A stretch of DNA of 64,000 nt from assembly GCA_947311845.1 (NCBI GenBank), contig CAMZMU010000040.1, positions 54,602,050 to 54,666,049 on the forward strand. The letters run 5' to 3'. The translations under genes and the position numbers were made by a program. The stretch is from Poa pratensis (lineage: Eukaryota; Streptophyta; Magnoliopsida; Poales; Poaceae). Under the pieces are notes generated by a model that was not told the DNA's origin, did no database searches, and was given only the letters and a program-made list of their open reading frames with translations. Of this stretch, positions 9,787 to 18,820 are shown piece by piece (positions within the stretch are counted from its first letter, which is position 1; each line of letters starts with the position of its first letter).

Positions 9787-9864
9787 TACCTTTTCTTTTG
9801 ATTCAGGATTTCTTTCAGGGAGATCGCTTGTAACTCCAAGGTTTGCTTCGTTGGTGTCTGTAAC

Positions 9865-10965
9865 GTGTTAGCTATGTCTGGGCTTGAAGGTTGGGCCAAC
9901 CTCCCGGATGGCCTGCTTTACTCCATTATTGCTCGGTTGGGATCCTTTCCTGACCTTCTTGCTTTTGCTGCCACCTGCCCCTCTTGGCGTGCTTCCTTCT
10001 CCTCATACCCGTCCAAATCAACGCTCTTGCCACCTCTCCTCCTCCAACCTGATGTCCCTCTGTGCTCTCCTCGTCCTCGCGCATTTAGTAACAGTCATGC
10101 ACCTAAACGTTCATGCTATATTACTGATCTAGCCAACCAAGACAACTCCATGTGTTGTCAAGTTCCCAGATTTGCTGGTTTTTGTGACAGAAAATCCCCA
10201 CCAACTTCTCTGGATAGTTTTTCTTTTGGGGCTGTTTCATATGGCCATCTCATCTTATCCAACCAACAACGATCATGTCTTGTTATTGATGTCTTCACTG
10301 GTGTTAGTGTCTCAGCTCCACAACTACCAGTTGATGGATGCATTCACCTCTCCTATGCTGCCCTCACGGCTCCACTTGCGTCACCCAACTCACATCTCCT
10401 GGTCAACGCTGGAGGCTACAATTTCTTTTGGCGTGTTGGTAGTCAATCTTGGTTGAGACGTTCTCCTCGCAATGGAACAATTCAGCAGATTGTGGGCTTC
10501 AAAGGCCAGGTCTTTGGCATGGATCATGATCGCAGGCTCTATATCCTGCACTTGGTACCTCAGATTCGCATACAAAAAATAGTTGTTGATCTGGATAGAA
10601 GCATGACCAGCAAATGGCATCTTTCCCACCCGTGGCTTGTCACGTGTGGCGACATGCTCCTCATGGTTGGTAGTCAGCGATCTTTTTTATCTACAGGGGA
10701 TGCCTTTGAGGCCTTTCGACTCGAGTTATCGACTAAACCTGCAAAGTGGGTGAAGGTGGAGAAGCTAGAGAATTGGGCGATCTTTATCAGCATCGACCAG
10801 AGATGCCAAGCATTGTGTTGCATGAACCCAGAAAGATGGGGAGGAAGGAGCAACTGCATATACTGCTATGATTCTAAGAAGTGGATTGAATTTGAGTTGA
10901 ACCAGCCACTGCAAGGAGATGCCTCCACTCCAGGAGTCTTTATTTTCAAAATTGTGGCAGTATGA
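9865..10965 (+). CDS. F-box protein with DUF295 (KIB-type beta-propeller) domain
   Basis: The 366-residue frame opens with MLAMSGLEGW; the second ATG (9874) is an equally good start. Residues about 10-50 form an F-box (WANLPDGLLYSIIARLGSF ... CPSWR), the part that binds SKP1 in SCF ubiquitin ligases. Residues about 110-345 carry DUF295 landmarks: LTAPLASPNSHLLV, HPWLVTCGDMLLMVG, a lysine-tryptophan KWVKVE strand, NWAIFIS and CCMNPERWGGRSN. Length fits the grass DUF295 family. The usual WVYPSMFY-like ending seen in the paralogue at 49150 is absent; the last about 20 residues may result from a small frameshift near 10915, since the +1 frame reads LWQYDATYV. Single exon. Its 3' side is interrupted 123 bp after the stop by the outer retrotransposon. 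The substrate is unknown. This is the best candidate for a working host gene here. Confidence 0.85.
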   Translation: MLAMSGLEGWANLPDGLLYSIIARLGSFPDLLAFAATCPSWRASFSSYPSKSTLLPPLLLQPDVPLCSPRPRAFSNSHAPKRSCYITDLANQDNSMCCQVPRFAGFCDRKSPPTSLDSFSFGAVSYGHLILSNQQRSCLVIDVFTGVSVSAPQLPVDGCIHLSYAALTAPLASPNSHLLVNAGGYNFFWRVGSQSWLRRSPRNGTIQQIVGFKGQVFGMDHDRRLYILHLVPQIRIQKIVVDLDRSMTSKWHLSHPWLVTCGDMLLMVGSQRSFLSTGDAFEAFRLELSTKPAKWVKVEKLENWAIFISIDQRCQALCCMNPERWGGRSNCIYCYDSKKWIEFELNQPLQGDASTPGVFIFKIVAV

Positions 10966-11088
10966 TGCAACCTATGTGGGTCGTGCCTAGTATGTTCTAT
11001 TAATGTCCGTGATGATATGATAGCCTTGGTGCATGGTTTAGTATTGTTCGCCGTGCAGCTTCCACTGTAAGAGTTTAAGTTACAGTAG
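10966..11088 (+). other. F-box gene 3' flank, cut by retrotransposon
   Basis: Sequence between the F-box stop and the outer LTR. It continues at 35099 beyond the element after the target duplication AGTAG (11084-11088 / 35094-35098). No AATAAA is present before the insertion, so the native polyadenylation site is probably beyond 35099 or replaced by the LTR. Confidence 0.5.
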
Positions 11089-11603
11089 TGACATGGACAT
11101 ACCTATCGGGTACCCTACCATGAAGGTACCTGGTGCACGTATCGACTGGGCCCAATTATCAAAGTCTATGCAAAGCCCACGAAGGGAGGCCCATGAAGAA
11201 GGAGTATCCTCCAAGTTAGGCGAACCATAGTCGGTTTAGACTTTCCATACATGTAATTTGGGCCGGTTACGAACTCCCGAGACCCAGCCTACTATATAAA
11301 GGCTGGGAGGGTTGCCGATCCAGAGGACGACAGAGGCAGAGACGTAGAATTACTTCAGAACCACCAAAAAACCTCGGCAAGATCAGCACCTCGCCGGGAT
11401 CCCTTGTAACCGCATATATTCCCAAAGCAATAACAGACAGGCAGGACGTAGGGGTATTACCTCCACACGAGGGCCCTGAACCTGGGTAAAAATCCTTGCC
11501 CCGCTTGTCAGCCGACGAAACTATCAGCTCTACCATGTTCTCTCCCTCATATTCATAACCCTAGGACCCTAACCATGGGTCTTGATGAGTTTACACCTCG
11601 TCA
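11089..11603 (+). repeat. Outer element 5' LTR
   Basis: 515 bp, TG...CA. It has a TATA box TATATAAA at 11293-11300. The R/U5 part ends directly before the primer-binding site. Confidence 0.95.
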
Positions 11604-11604
11604 A

Positions 11605-11624
11605 GTGGCGCCGTCTGTGGGAAA
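11605..11624 (+). promoter_or_regulatory. Primer-binding site of outer element
   Basis: TGGCGCCGTCTGTGGGAA starts two bases after the LTR, identical over 18 bases to the inner element's site (18038). The first bases (TGGCGCC) fit the 3' end of an Asp-type tRNA, but the remainder does not, so the tRNA assignment is open. Confidence 0.7.
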
Positions 11625-13280
11625 GAATAGTGCTGGACTCACGGTTTCGCCGGTTCCGTCGACAAACGGCCACTCGCCGATCGCATCTGCAAACGGCAAC
11701 TCGCCGGCTACATCAACAAACCAGAACTCGCCGACTCGGGTGGCACACGGCAACTCGCCGACTCGCTCTACAAACGGAAGCACGCCAACTTCACCTGCAA
11801 AAAGCACATCAGATCCTCTGATGAATGTTGAGCCGCACTCGCCAGAAGCCCAGAAGACATTCGCTAACCTCGAATCAGGTTTGGATCTAGCCATTGGTTC
11901 ATTCAATTTTTTCGTAAACAAGTTTGGCACGCAGGACTCGACAGATCCACGCCAACTCGTGACTTCTGCACTCGAGGCTCCATCGACTGCGACGCCTACG
12001 ATTGCGGATCCGTCAACCGCGTTCCTGTACGCGTCGGTTCTCGAGGTCTGCTCATCCGCAACAACCATGTCGACCCGAGAAATCAATGAGTACCTGGCGA
12101 AAGAACTACAAGGTGAGGAGGCTGAATCATCGTACTGCAAAAGCTCTTTCGAGCTCGACATCCCACTCGACAACTCTTCGACTACGGGATCTCGCTCAAC
12201 AACTTCTTCGACTGCGAGATCTCACTCGACGACTTCATCGACCCCATAATTCATAACGACATCAACGTCGATTCCGAGATCTACACCAACCACTTCGATT
12301 CCGAGTTCCATAAAGACTCCATCGAGATGAGCATAAGTGATGAATACATCAACCACAAGATCCGCCCTGAAGAGACGTTCGACTGGCATACTGACTCTGA
12401 CGTGAGTCTCGATGAAGATATCGAGTCCATGACGGGACTCGAAAATGCATACGCCTATCCTCGGGCGATACCCCAGCAGGTCTACGTGGCCTTTTCCGCA
12501 GAATCATCTCAAAACACGGCCAGTCGCAGGCCCACAGAGTACCCGTGCACAGTCACCATGTCGGACGGGGTCACAACTTTGACGATCACTGCAGAGATGG
12601 CGGCAAAAGCAGACAAAGTCATCAAGGAGTGCACAATGATGCCAGCAGATTCAACTCCAGAAGAGATGTTAACCTTCCAGTATTTCAACTGGCAGGAAAC
12701 GATTCGACTGCAAAACTAACGGGTCGCACTCGAAGAACGCAAAAGGCAAGCCAGCCTATCAAGTGCACGAAGGCGACAACTGTCCCTTAGCTCCACAAGG
12801 CAACCTAGCCCAGGACAGAGGTCCAGGCAGGCACGCCTCCCAGAAGACGAGAGAGCAGCAATCACTCGCAACCTGTCATTCATAACACACGACGCCGATA
12901 GAATCCCAGTACCCAAAACAGCCGAGGGTGCCTTGCTCTCTGTGGGTGCTTACCTCAAGGCAATGCAGCCTCCGGCAGACGATCCTAGTGCCGCCCTACA
13001 TCGTCAACAGCTCAAATCACTGGCCCTTGCAGCAAAGGCCATATAAACGGATGCACACACTCCAGGAGGGAGTCGAGATCGGCAGGTCACAAACCCGTGA
13101 CACGCAACACGCGATCATAATGGCCGCAGCCACCACTCGGAGGAAGCAAGGAGAAGCACACGCCAACACAGGTCTAGCAGAAGCAAATCTCGCAGATTTT
13201 CAAGCAGTGATTCATACTCCGATCGGGAGCCCGAGCCATGTGGAGCTTTATGTTTCACTCGCCGCATACGCGAGACTCGC
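11625..13280 (+). pseudogene. Outer element: decayed N-terminal gag region
   Basis: Three overlapping open frames (to 12249, 12327-12719, 12850-13045) in different phases read as one low-complexity, Ser/Thr- and acid-rich polypeptide broken by frameshifts. The first part has a repeated NGNSP / NGHSP / HGNSP motif (about 11670-11790). The later part contains an acidic stretch (DSDVSLDEDIES) and an Arg/Gln-rich segment. This N-terminal extension before the capsid-like domain is typical of Tat-type gag. No catalytic function is expected. Confidence 0.6.
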
Positions 13281-14525
13281 ATGCCCAAAGGGTTCAAACT
13301 GACGTCTGAACAACCCAAGTACAATGGTCGACAAGAACCTTCAGGGTGGCTGGAAGATTACAGACTCGCCATCTCGTGCCAGCGGGGCACGAACACTACA
13401 GCAATGCAATACATACGACTGATGCTCGAAGGCACAGCCCGCGACTGGCTCAAAGCGCTACCCCCGTCGTCATACGACTCGTGGGATCACTTTCGAAGGG
13501 ACTTCATCAAAAACTTCGAGCCTCTTTGTGAGCGCCCGAAGACATTCGAAGAGCTGCGAGCCTGCACACAACGATCAGACGAGTCGCTGAGGTCATACAT
13601 ACGGCGTTGGACCGAAATACGCAATTCAGTTGGTGCGATATCAGAAGACAGGGCCATGGACGCCTTCGTACAAGGTCTGGCCAGAAAGGACTTCAAAGAA
13701 GCACTTGGTCGCGAAAAGCCAACCTCTATGGCCAACCTCATAAAAATCGCGACCGAATGGGCAGATGGAGAGGACTCTGTGCGAGGATCTCGCGCTTCTC
13801 CACCACGCCACAGCCATGACAGCGGCAGTCGAAGCCGCAGAGACTCGTACAGAGACGATCGAAGGCGCAAACGTTCAAAACGTCATGACGACGACGACAA
13901 ACCCGAATTCATAGCGGCTGGGTACGCGCAAACCCATGATGACCGGGACAGAAGTACCCGAAGATCGGACGATCGATGGGATAGTCGAGACCGCGAACCG
14001 CGGAATAGCGGCTACAAAAGGCAAGAGTGGCAAAAGCTGCGTTCCAGCAGCGAACGCTCATTCGAAGAAAAGATGGATGACTATTGCAGATTCCACCTGT
14101 ACAAGGGGGAAGATGGAAGACTACGCTCCAATCACTCGATGAGAAACTGCAGAGAATTCGACCAACTTGCGTCTGAATACGTTCAACTCAGAAAGGCAGC
14201 AGCCACACACGCACCCGCGCTTATGCCTGTGCCTCAGTCAAACAACGTGCCCGCTCTGATCACGCCACCTCCACCACCACAGCCTGCCACATGCGCAAAT
14301 ATCGCGGGTGTTATACAACCCGTACATCGGGTAGAAGACGACGGATACCCTCAGCCTCAAGGGCAGGTGTACATGATACAAAAGGGTCGCCCCTCCAACA
14401 GGCAGCAAAAATTTCTCACTCGGCAGGTAAACATGGCTGCCATGGCACCTCCTGCCGTACCTGAATTTCTGAAGGGATCGGAAATTGCCATAAAGTTCAG
14501 TCGAGCGGACCACCCCCATCCATAG
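13281..14525 (+). CDS. Outer element gag (capsid/nucleocapsid region)
   Basis: 414 codons from ATG. A Retrotrans_gag-type domain covers roughly residues 10-150, with GWLEDYRLAI, ARDWLKALPPSSYDSW, FRRDFIKNF and SLRSYIRRWTEIRNS. It is followed by a long Arg/Asp/Ser-rich linker (residues about 170-265) and a zinc-knuckle-like C-H-H-C segment (YCRFH ... NHSMRNC, about residues 275-300). The frame closes before the protease with two apparent frameshifts in between, so gag and protease no longer read as one polyprotein. The product would package element RNA. The intact length of this part suggests relatively recent activity. Confidence 0.8.
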   Translation: MPKGFKLTSEQPKYNGRQEPSGWLEDYRLAISCQRGTNTTAMQYIRLMLEGTARDWLKALPPSSYDSWDHFRRDFIKNFEPLCERPKTFEELRACTQRSDESLRSYIRRWTEIRNSVGAISEDRAMDAFVQGLARKDFKEALGREKPTSMANLIKIATEWADGEDSVRGSRASPPRHSHDSGSRSRRDSYRDDRRRKRSKRHDDDDKPEFIAAGYAQTHDDRDRSTRRSDDRWDSRDREPRNSGYKRQEWQKLRSSSERSFEEKMDDYCRFHLYKGEDGRLRSNHSMRNCREFDQLASEYVQLRKAAATHAPALMPVPQSNNVPALITPPPPPQPATCANIAGVIQPVHRVEDDGYPQPQGQVYMIQKGRPSNRQQKFLTRQVNMAAMAPPAVPEFLKGSEIAIKFSRADHPHP

Positions 14526-14592
14526 TTCGACCAGGGCATGCTGCCCTGGTACTCGAAGCGCAAATTGGTGGCTACGCCATGACAAGGTTTTC

Positions 14593-14988
14593 ATGGATGG
14601 AGGCAGCGGCATAAACATCATCTTTGCGGACACGCTCCGCAAAATGAACAGGTCAGTCGAAAATCTCCCAAGATCCTCAAATACCTTCCACGGTATAGTT
14701 CCTGGCAAAGCAGTCAGCCCGGAAGGCACAATACAACTCGACGTTACATTTGGGGACAAAATCCACTTCAGGACGGAATCGATCGAGTTCGAGGTCGTCG
14801 ACTGGAAATCACAATACCATGCTATCCTTGGACGCCCAACGTTCGCTCGATTCATGGCGGTGCCACATTACGCATACCTCAAGTTAAAGATGCCAGGACC
14901 AAAGGGAGTCATCACTGTCAGCGGAAACTTTCAAAGGTCCGATGCTTGCGACCGCGAGTTTAGCAAAATCTCAGAGACTTTGGCATAA
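14593..14988 (+). CDS. Outer element aspartic protease region
   Basis: 131 codons starting at the active-site strand MDGGSGINII, the D-G/S-G motif of retropepsins. It has the downstream FHGIVPGK and YHAILGRPTFARFMA landmarks shared almost word for word with the inner element's protease (20899-21468). A stop at 14986 follows and no RT sequence comes after it; 14989-15300 contains only a remnant of the protease-RT linker. The segment N-terminal to the active site (14526-14592) is present but in shifted frames. Loss of everything downstream makes the element dependent on enzymes from elsewhere. Confidence 0.8.
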   Translation: MDGGSGINIIFADTLRKMNRSVENLPRSSNTFHGIVPGKAVSPEGTIQLDVTFGDKIHFRTESIEFEVVDWKSQYHAILGRPTFARFMAVPHYAYLKLKMPGPKGVITVSGNFQRSDACDREFSKISETLA

Positions 14989-15301
14989 CGGAGACACTTG
15001 CCGACCTGGCGATTTCAAAGGATCAAACACTCCTGCCGGAGCGCAAAAAATTGGCAACCGACGATTGTTCAATGCGACAAATAACGCACGGGCACGTCAG
15101 GAGCACCCGGACAAGCCGTCCAGCGCAGTCAACGCATCGTCGAGTCTGCATTCACTCGAAGATGTAGTAGACTTGTCCGGCGAACCACGCGAAGACAGGC
15201 GAACCTTCACACAATCCTCGGAACGTTGCGCACCTGTGCCATTTCAAGGCCTAGAGTAACTCATAGCAAATACAATGTAACGGGCGATATGTCGATGGCT
15301 G

Positions 15302-15370
15302 CAGGTTTCAGACGCGCTCTTTTCCTTACCAGGGTACCTAAGGGGCTGGAAGGTTTTTAATGAGGCGGCC
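15302..15370 (+). promoter_or_regulatory. Conserved post-pol block (outer element)
   Basis: A 68 bp block beginning CAGGTTTCAGACGCGC and ending AATGAGGCGGC is identical to the inner element's block at 24920-24988 except for one missing A. In the outer element it directly follows the truncated protease region. Probable role: 3' end formation of the sense gag-pol transcript (inference). Confidence 0.6.
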
Positions 15371-15449
15371 TGCAGCCTAACATTCAAAGTGGAATATAGT
15401 CAATGTTTTTTTTCTATATCTCTACTCGCATAAACTTAACCGCGCTCGA

Positions 15450-15720
15450 GCACTCGGGGGCTGCGTTATCAAAACTACGAGCTCTCGCTCTCGCAAAGCA
15501 TAAACGTCGTTGTCGCACTCGAACACTCGGGGGCTACGAGCTTTTTTGCTCCTACAAGGCATAAACATTGTAACCCCACTCGAAATACTCGGGGGCTGTA
15601 CAATCATTACCTCACAGTCAACACATATTTCATAAAATCCCACTCGATTGACTCGGGGGCTGCGGAAAGGCAAAAATAATTTATGTTACATATGAATGGC
15701 AAATCTATACTCGGGGGCTG
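15450..15720. repeat. Array of polypurine-tract-like motifs (outer element)
   Basis: ACTCGGGGGCT occurs five times (about 15452, 15525, 15587, 15651, 15709), once per 60-75 bp of otherwise diverged sequence. The same motif abuts the 3' LTR at 34565-34577 and occurs once more at 33730. Confidence 0.8.
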
Positions 15721-15756
15721 CCCCCTGTACAAACATCTACAGGCACATGTTGCCCT

Positions 15757-17430
15757 AATCCTTAGGCTCCTCCTTGATGGATGACATGGGACCACAAAGC
15801 TGATCATGCATACGCTCGACTAGTACCTCCGCAGAAAGAGCGGTGCCTTCCAGATCTTCCTTAGCAAGAGTCGCCCCAAACGCGGGTGGCGGCAGCACCA
15901 AAGTTGGTCTTCGACTGCGAACATACGCCATCGCTGCGTTTGCTCCAACCACGAGGTTCTGTGTCAGCAGTTCCCGAGTGGGACCTGCATGCGGAAAATA
16001 TCCAACAAGGCGTGGATTCCTTGTGGTTGTGGCCCTGTGGGGAACAGAGTTCCGTTCAGGCGAACGAACGCTGTTCTGCACGACTCGAGTAGCAGAGCAC
16101 TTCGCCAGACGCGATCCTTCAAAGTGGCGAGTATACGCGCATGAAATCTATCAAGCTAAAAATGTTGACGACCAGTCGTTGGGTTGTCAGTAACACTGTC
16201 CAAAAGCTCTTCAATGCGAGCTCGCTCCGCCTGGAAGTCGACAACAAAGCCTGCAAGACACACATGACATGTCAAAGGGAAGGAATCAGCATAACTTCTT
16301 TTAAACAAGGCAAAGATCATACTCACAATCGAGTTGCCTGTTTACAAGCTCCATCTCTCCAAGCACATAATTTTCGCGTTGGGTGGATAGCCCTGGTCTT
16401 GCTTTCAGCATCTTCAGCTCGTTCTGGGCACTCTTCAGTTCTTGCTCCATACTCACAAATTGAGTCTTCATATATTCCATCACTCTGGCGTCATTAGTCA
16501 CCTGAGCTGGCGATCGAGTGGCAATTTGAGGTTGCGACGAACCGGCTGGCATATCAGGTTCTCGTGACTGTTCAAAACATGCCCAGCACAAAAAACTTCA
16601 AGTTAGTAAAGAAGAGCTCACGACATAACCCAGGAGAGTCGAATATTGCATAGCCTTACGGGCAAAAGATGGGATGCATTGAAGTTCAAATATCTATACA
16701 TATGTGGCAAAAGCACATACGTGCTCGGACGATCAAAAGAGCAAATTACATGACATAAAACAGGGTGCGGCTATCCTAAACCTAGGATGTCGACTCCGAC
16801 ATAGCCCTACGCGCACGTGCGGCAACCTCGGCTGTCCGCGCTCCATGGTGGACATGAAAACTTCGGCTAGTCGCGCGGCTGGCTCGTTGACTCCCTTCAA
16901 AGACACCAGCTTCCCGTCTGGCTTCCGGGGGAAATCAGAAAGCGTCGCCTCGTAGTCACCCTCTATTCCATGACCTAAAAGGAGCTTGAGGGTGAACTCC
17001 GAGCCGTGTACCGTAAGAGTGCGATCAAAGGCCGCCATGGTCGAAGTCCCTGGGCCGAAGACGTCGGCAAAGCCGTCAACAGTCGATGGCGGCTCGCTGG
17101 AAGGGAACACAACCTTGTGCACCGCTCCAAGTGTACTCGCCAACTTGGCGAGTGCGTCCTTCGCCTGGGAGACAACGGTCCCGAGGCCATCTATGGCATG
17201 ATCGAGCGACAACTTGTCACTGTCCATACTCGCAGGTGCTGACGCACCAACGGCTCCTTCAAACGCAAATCAAAAGAGTACAAATAAATGCACAGTACTT
17301 GACAAATGCATCGAATTGGCAAAGGGAACAGAGTTACTTACCTCCCATGTCCTGGACAAGACCAGCCAGTCGCTCAGCATAACTTCTCTCGCGCTCGGCG
17401 GCTGAGTTTTTGGCTTTCTTCGACTCAGTG
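15757..17430 (-). pseudogene. Outer element antisense gene, downstream exons (coiled-coil part)
   Basis: This continues on the minus strand from exon 5 (17430-17342), which the inner element cut. Exon 6 (from 17256) encodes a helical segment (DSDKLSLDHAIDGLGTVV) and a globular part (HGSEFTLKLLLGHGIEGDYE). A further exon (about 16570-16330) encodes a coiled coil (QFVSMEQELKSAQNELKML). The last part (about 16250-15757) encodes another helix pair (ERARIEELLDSV) and ends in IKEEPKD. At least one frameshift lies near 16150 and another near 16000, so this is not a working gene. GT/AG junctions are visible between the parts. Function unknown; it is the distal part of the PF04195-type antisense gene. 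Confidence 0.6.
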
Positions 17431-18035
17431 TGATGGGGGGATGATAACCCGGTAGGCCCATGAAGAGGGAAGCATGACCCGCCAGGCTGAAGGCCCGGCC
17501 AGGACAGCTAATCATCAGCATGGGCCGGGTTATATCTCTGGGCCAGCATCTTGGCGGTGACCCGGCTAAAGTAAAGAGATGTTCTAGAAGATACAAGAGG
17601 CGGTTCAAGAGGCGGTTCTAGACGTGGAGTACACGAAGGCCAGAAGAGCGAGAGTAGGATGCAGAGTTCGGGTAGAACCCGGCTTACCATGTACGCGGCC
17701 AGGAGGCCCGGTATCTATATAAACCGGCCCCTGAGTCATAGCAAGCAAGACTTTCGTAACCCCAAGCTTTAGGCGAGAGAACCATCGAGAGAGACACACA
17801 CCCTTGTAACCTAGATCGAGATCCGGCTCTGTTGTCGTAGCCGGGTTATCGAGATTGAGATCAAGATCAATAATAAGATAGCAGGAAGTAGGTCTTTATC
17901 TCCAATGGAGAGGCCGAACCTGGGTAAATCCCTTGTCCCCGTGTTGCTAAACAATCTCCTAGACACAGAGTCGCCTTGCCCGAAACATCAAGCTTCCCAA
18001 AAGGTAGCATCTGCCGTGTTATCTACCCCACGACA
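17431..18035 (+). repeat. Inner element 5' LTR
   Basis: 605 bp, TG...CA, TATA box TATATAAA at 17716-17723. Confidence 0.95.
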
Positions 18036-18037
18036 GT

Positions 18038-18055
18038 TGGCGCCGTCTGTGGGAA
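18038..18055 (+). promoter_or_regulatory. Primer-binding site of inner element
   Basis: TGGCGCCGTCTGTGGGAA two bases after the LTR, identical to the outer element's site. Confidence 0.75.
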
Positions 18056-18078
18056 CCGCGTCCAAAGGTGTCACCATC

Positions 18079-18820
18079 ATGGGAGAAGCAAGACGCGGGG
18101 TGGAGAACTTTGTTTTTGGCCAGATCACGGTCAATGCGCAAGGAGAATCCATCGTCGATGATTTTGGCTGGGGGCCGGAATCAGATCTACTTGAGTCAGG
18201 TGATGTTATTCCAATTGGCAAATTTAATGGTTTTGTGGGCATGGTTACAACCAGATCTGCTAGTGATGGAAATTATGATTCTGTGTCAGGAGCCGCCACA
18301 ATTGTTCAATCTGATGGAGAGGAATCAGTTGGCACGGCAGAACTTGAGCTGGCCTTGGACACGCTGGAGGAATGGTCGGATGACCCGGCGCAGATATCGG
18401 TCACGTGGAGGATTGTGCCGGGTCAGAGTCGATTTTGCCCTGTTTGAAGGCCGGTTCGGGTATGACGCAGAAGAGGAAGATGATGAGGATCAAGAGTCCG
18501 ATCCAAGCCCGGTTCGGAGGGTTGCGGTGTATACCACGCCTTCGACCAATATGCAAGCATCACCATCAACTGTTGTTCCACCAGCCTTTACCCCGGGTCA
18601 GCAACAGCAGCAGCTGCCCCCAATCTTGGAGCTGGCGGATCAGAGGGTAGATGGAGAGCCGGCTTCAGTTTCAGATGAGAGTGAAGGTACTGCACGTTAT
18701 AGAAACAGCTTCGGTTTCCTCCACAACCGAGCTCAAGGAGAAGAAGGAAATAACACAACTGCTGCCCCGGCCATGTTTAACAATGGCTGGTCTTGGATCC
18801 ATCAACACTCACGAGGTTAA
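18079..18820 (+). pseudogene. Inner element: N-terminal gag region, frameshifted
   Basis: Starts MGEARRGVENFVFGQ at 18079, 44 bp after the LTR. The first frame is acidic and ends at 18447. A second frame (to 18820) continues the acidic, Gln/Pro-rich composition, including an EEEDDEDQESD run and a short Gln tract (18603-18617). The two frames overlap around 18400-18447, so one frameshift joins them, and another lies near 18790, where the main gag frame begins. No enzymatic function is expected. Confidence 0.65.

Larger units (their letters stand above)
1358..9800 (+). other. Segmental duplication copy A
   Basis: After removing the insertions at 1428-2228, 4892-7491 and 9664-9786, this stretch matches copy B (55973-64000) almost base for base. 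Its first 1.5 kb also matches copy C (38062-38821, 48696-48713). Copy A leads straight into the F-box gene at 9865, so the unit is the upstream region of that gene. It contains the end of an old Helitron (2865), a short exon-like ORF (3249), a solo LTR (4228), a small minus-strand ORF (8211) and a 208 bp tandem repeat (8613). Confidence 0.9.

Noticed and set aside
15450..15720. Regularly spaced repeats that might suggest a CRISPR array
   Set aside because: Repeats are about 12 bp, units are diverged relatives of each other, and the genome is a plant; they are polypurine-tract-like motifs in a retrotransposon.
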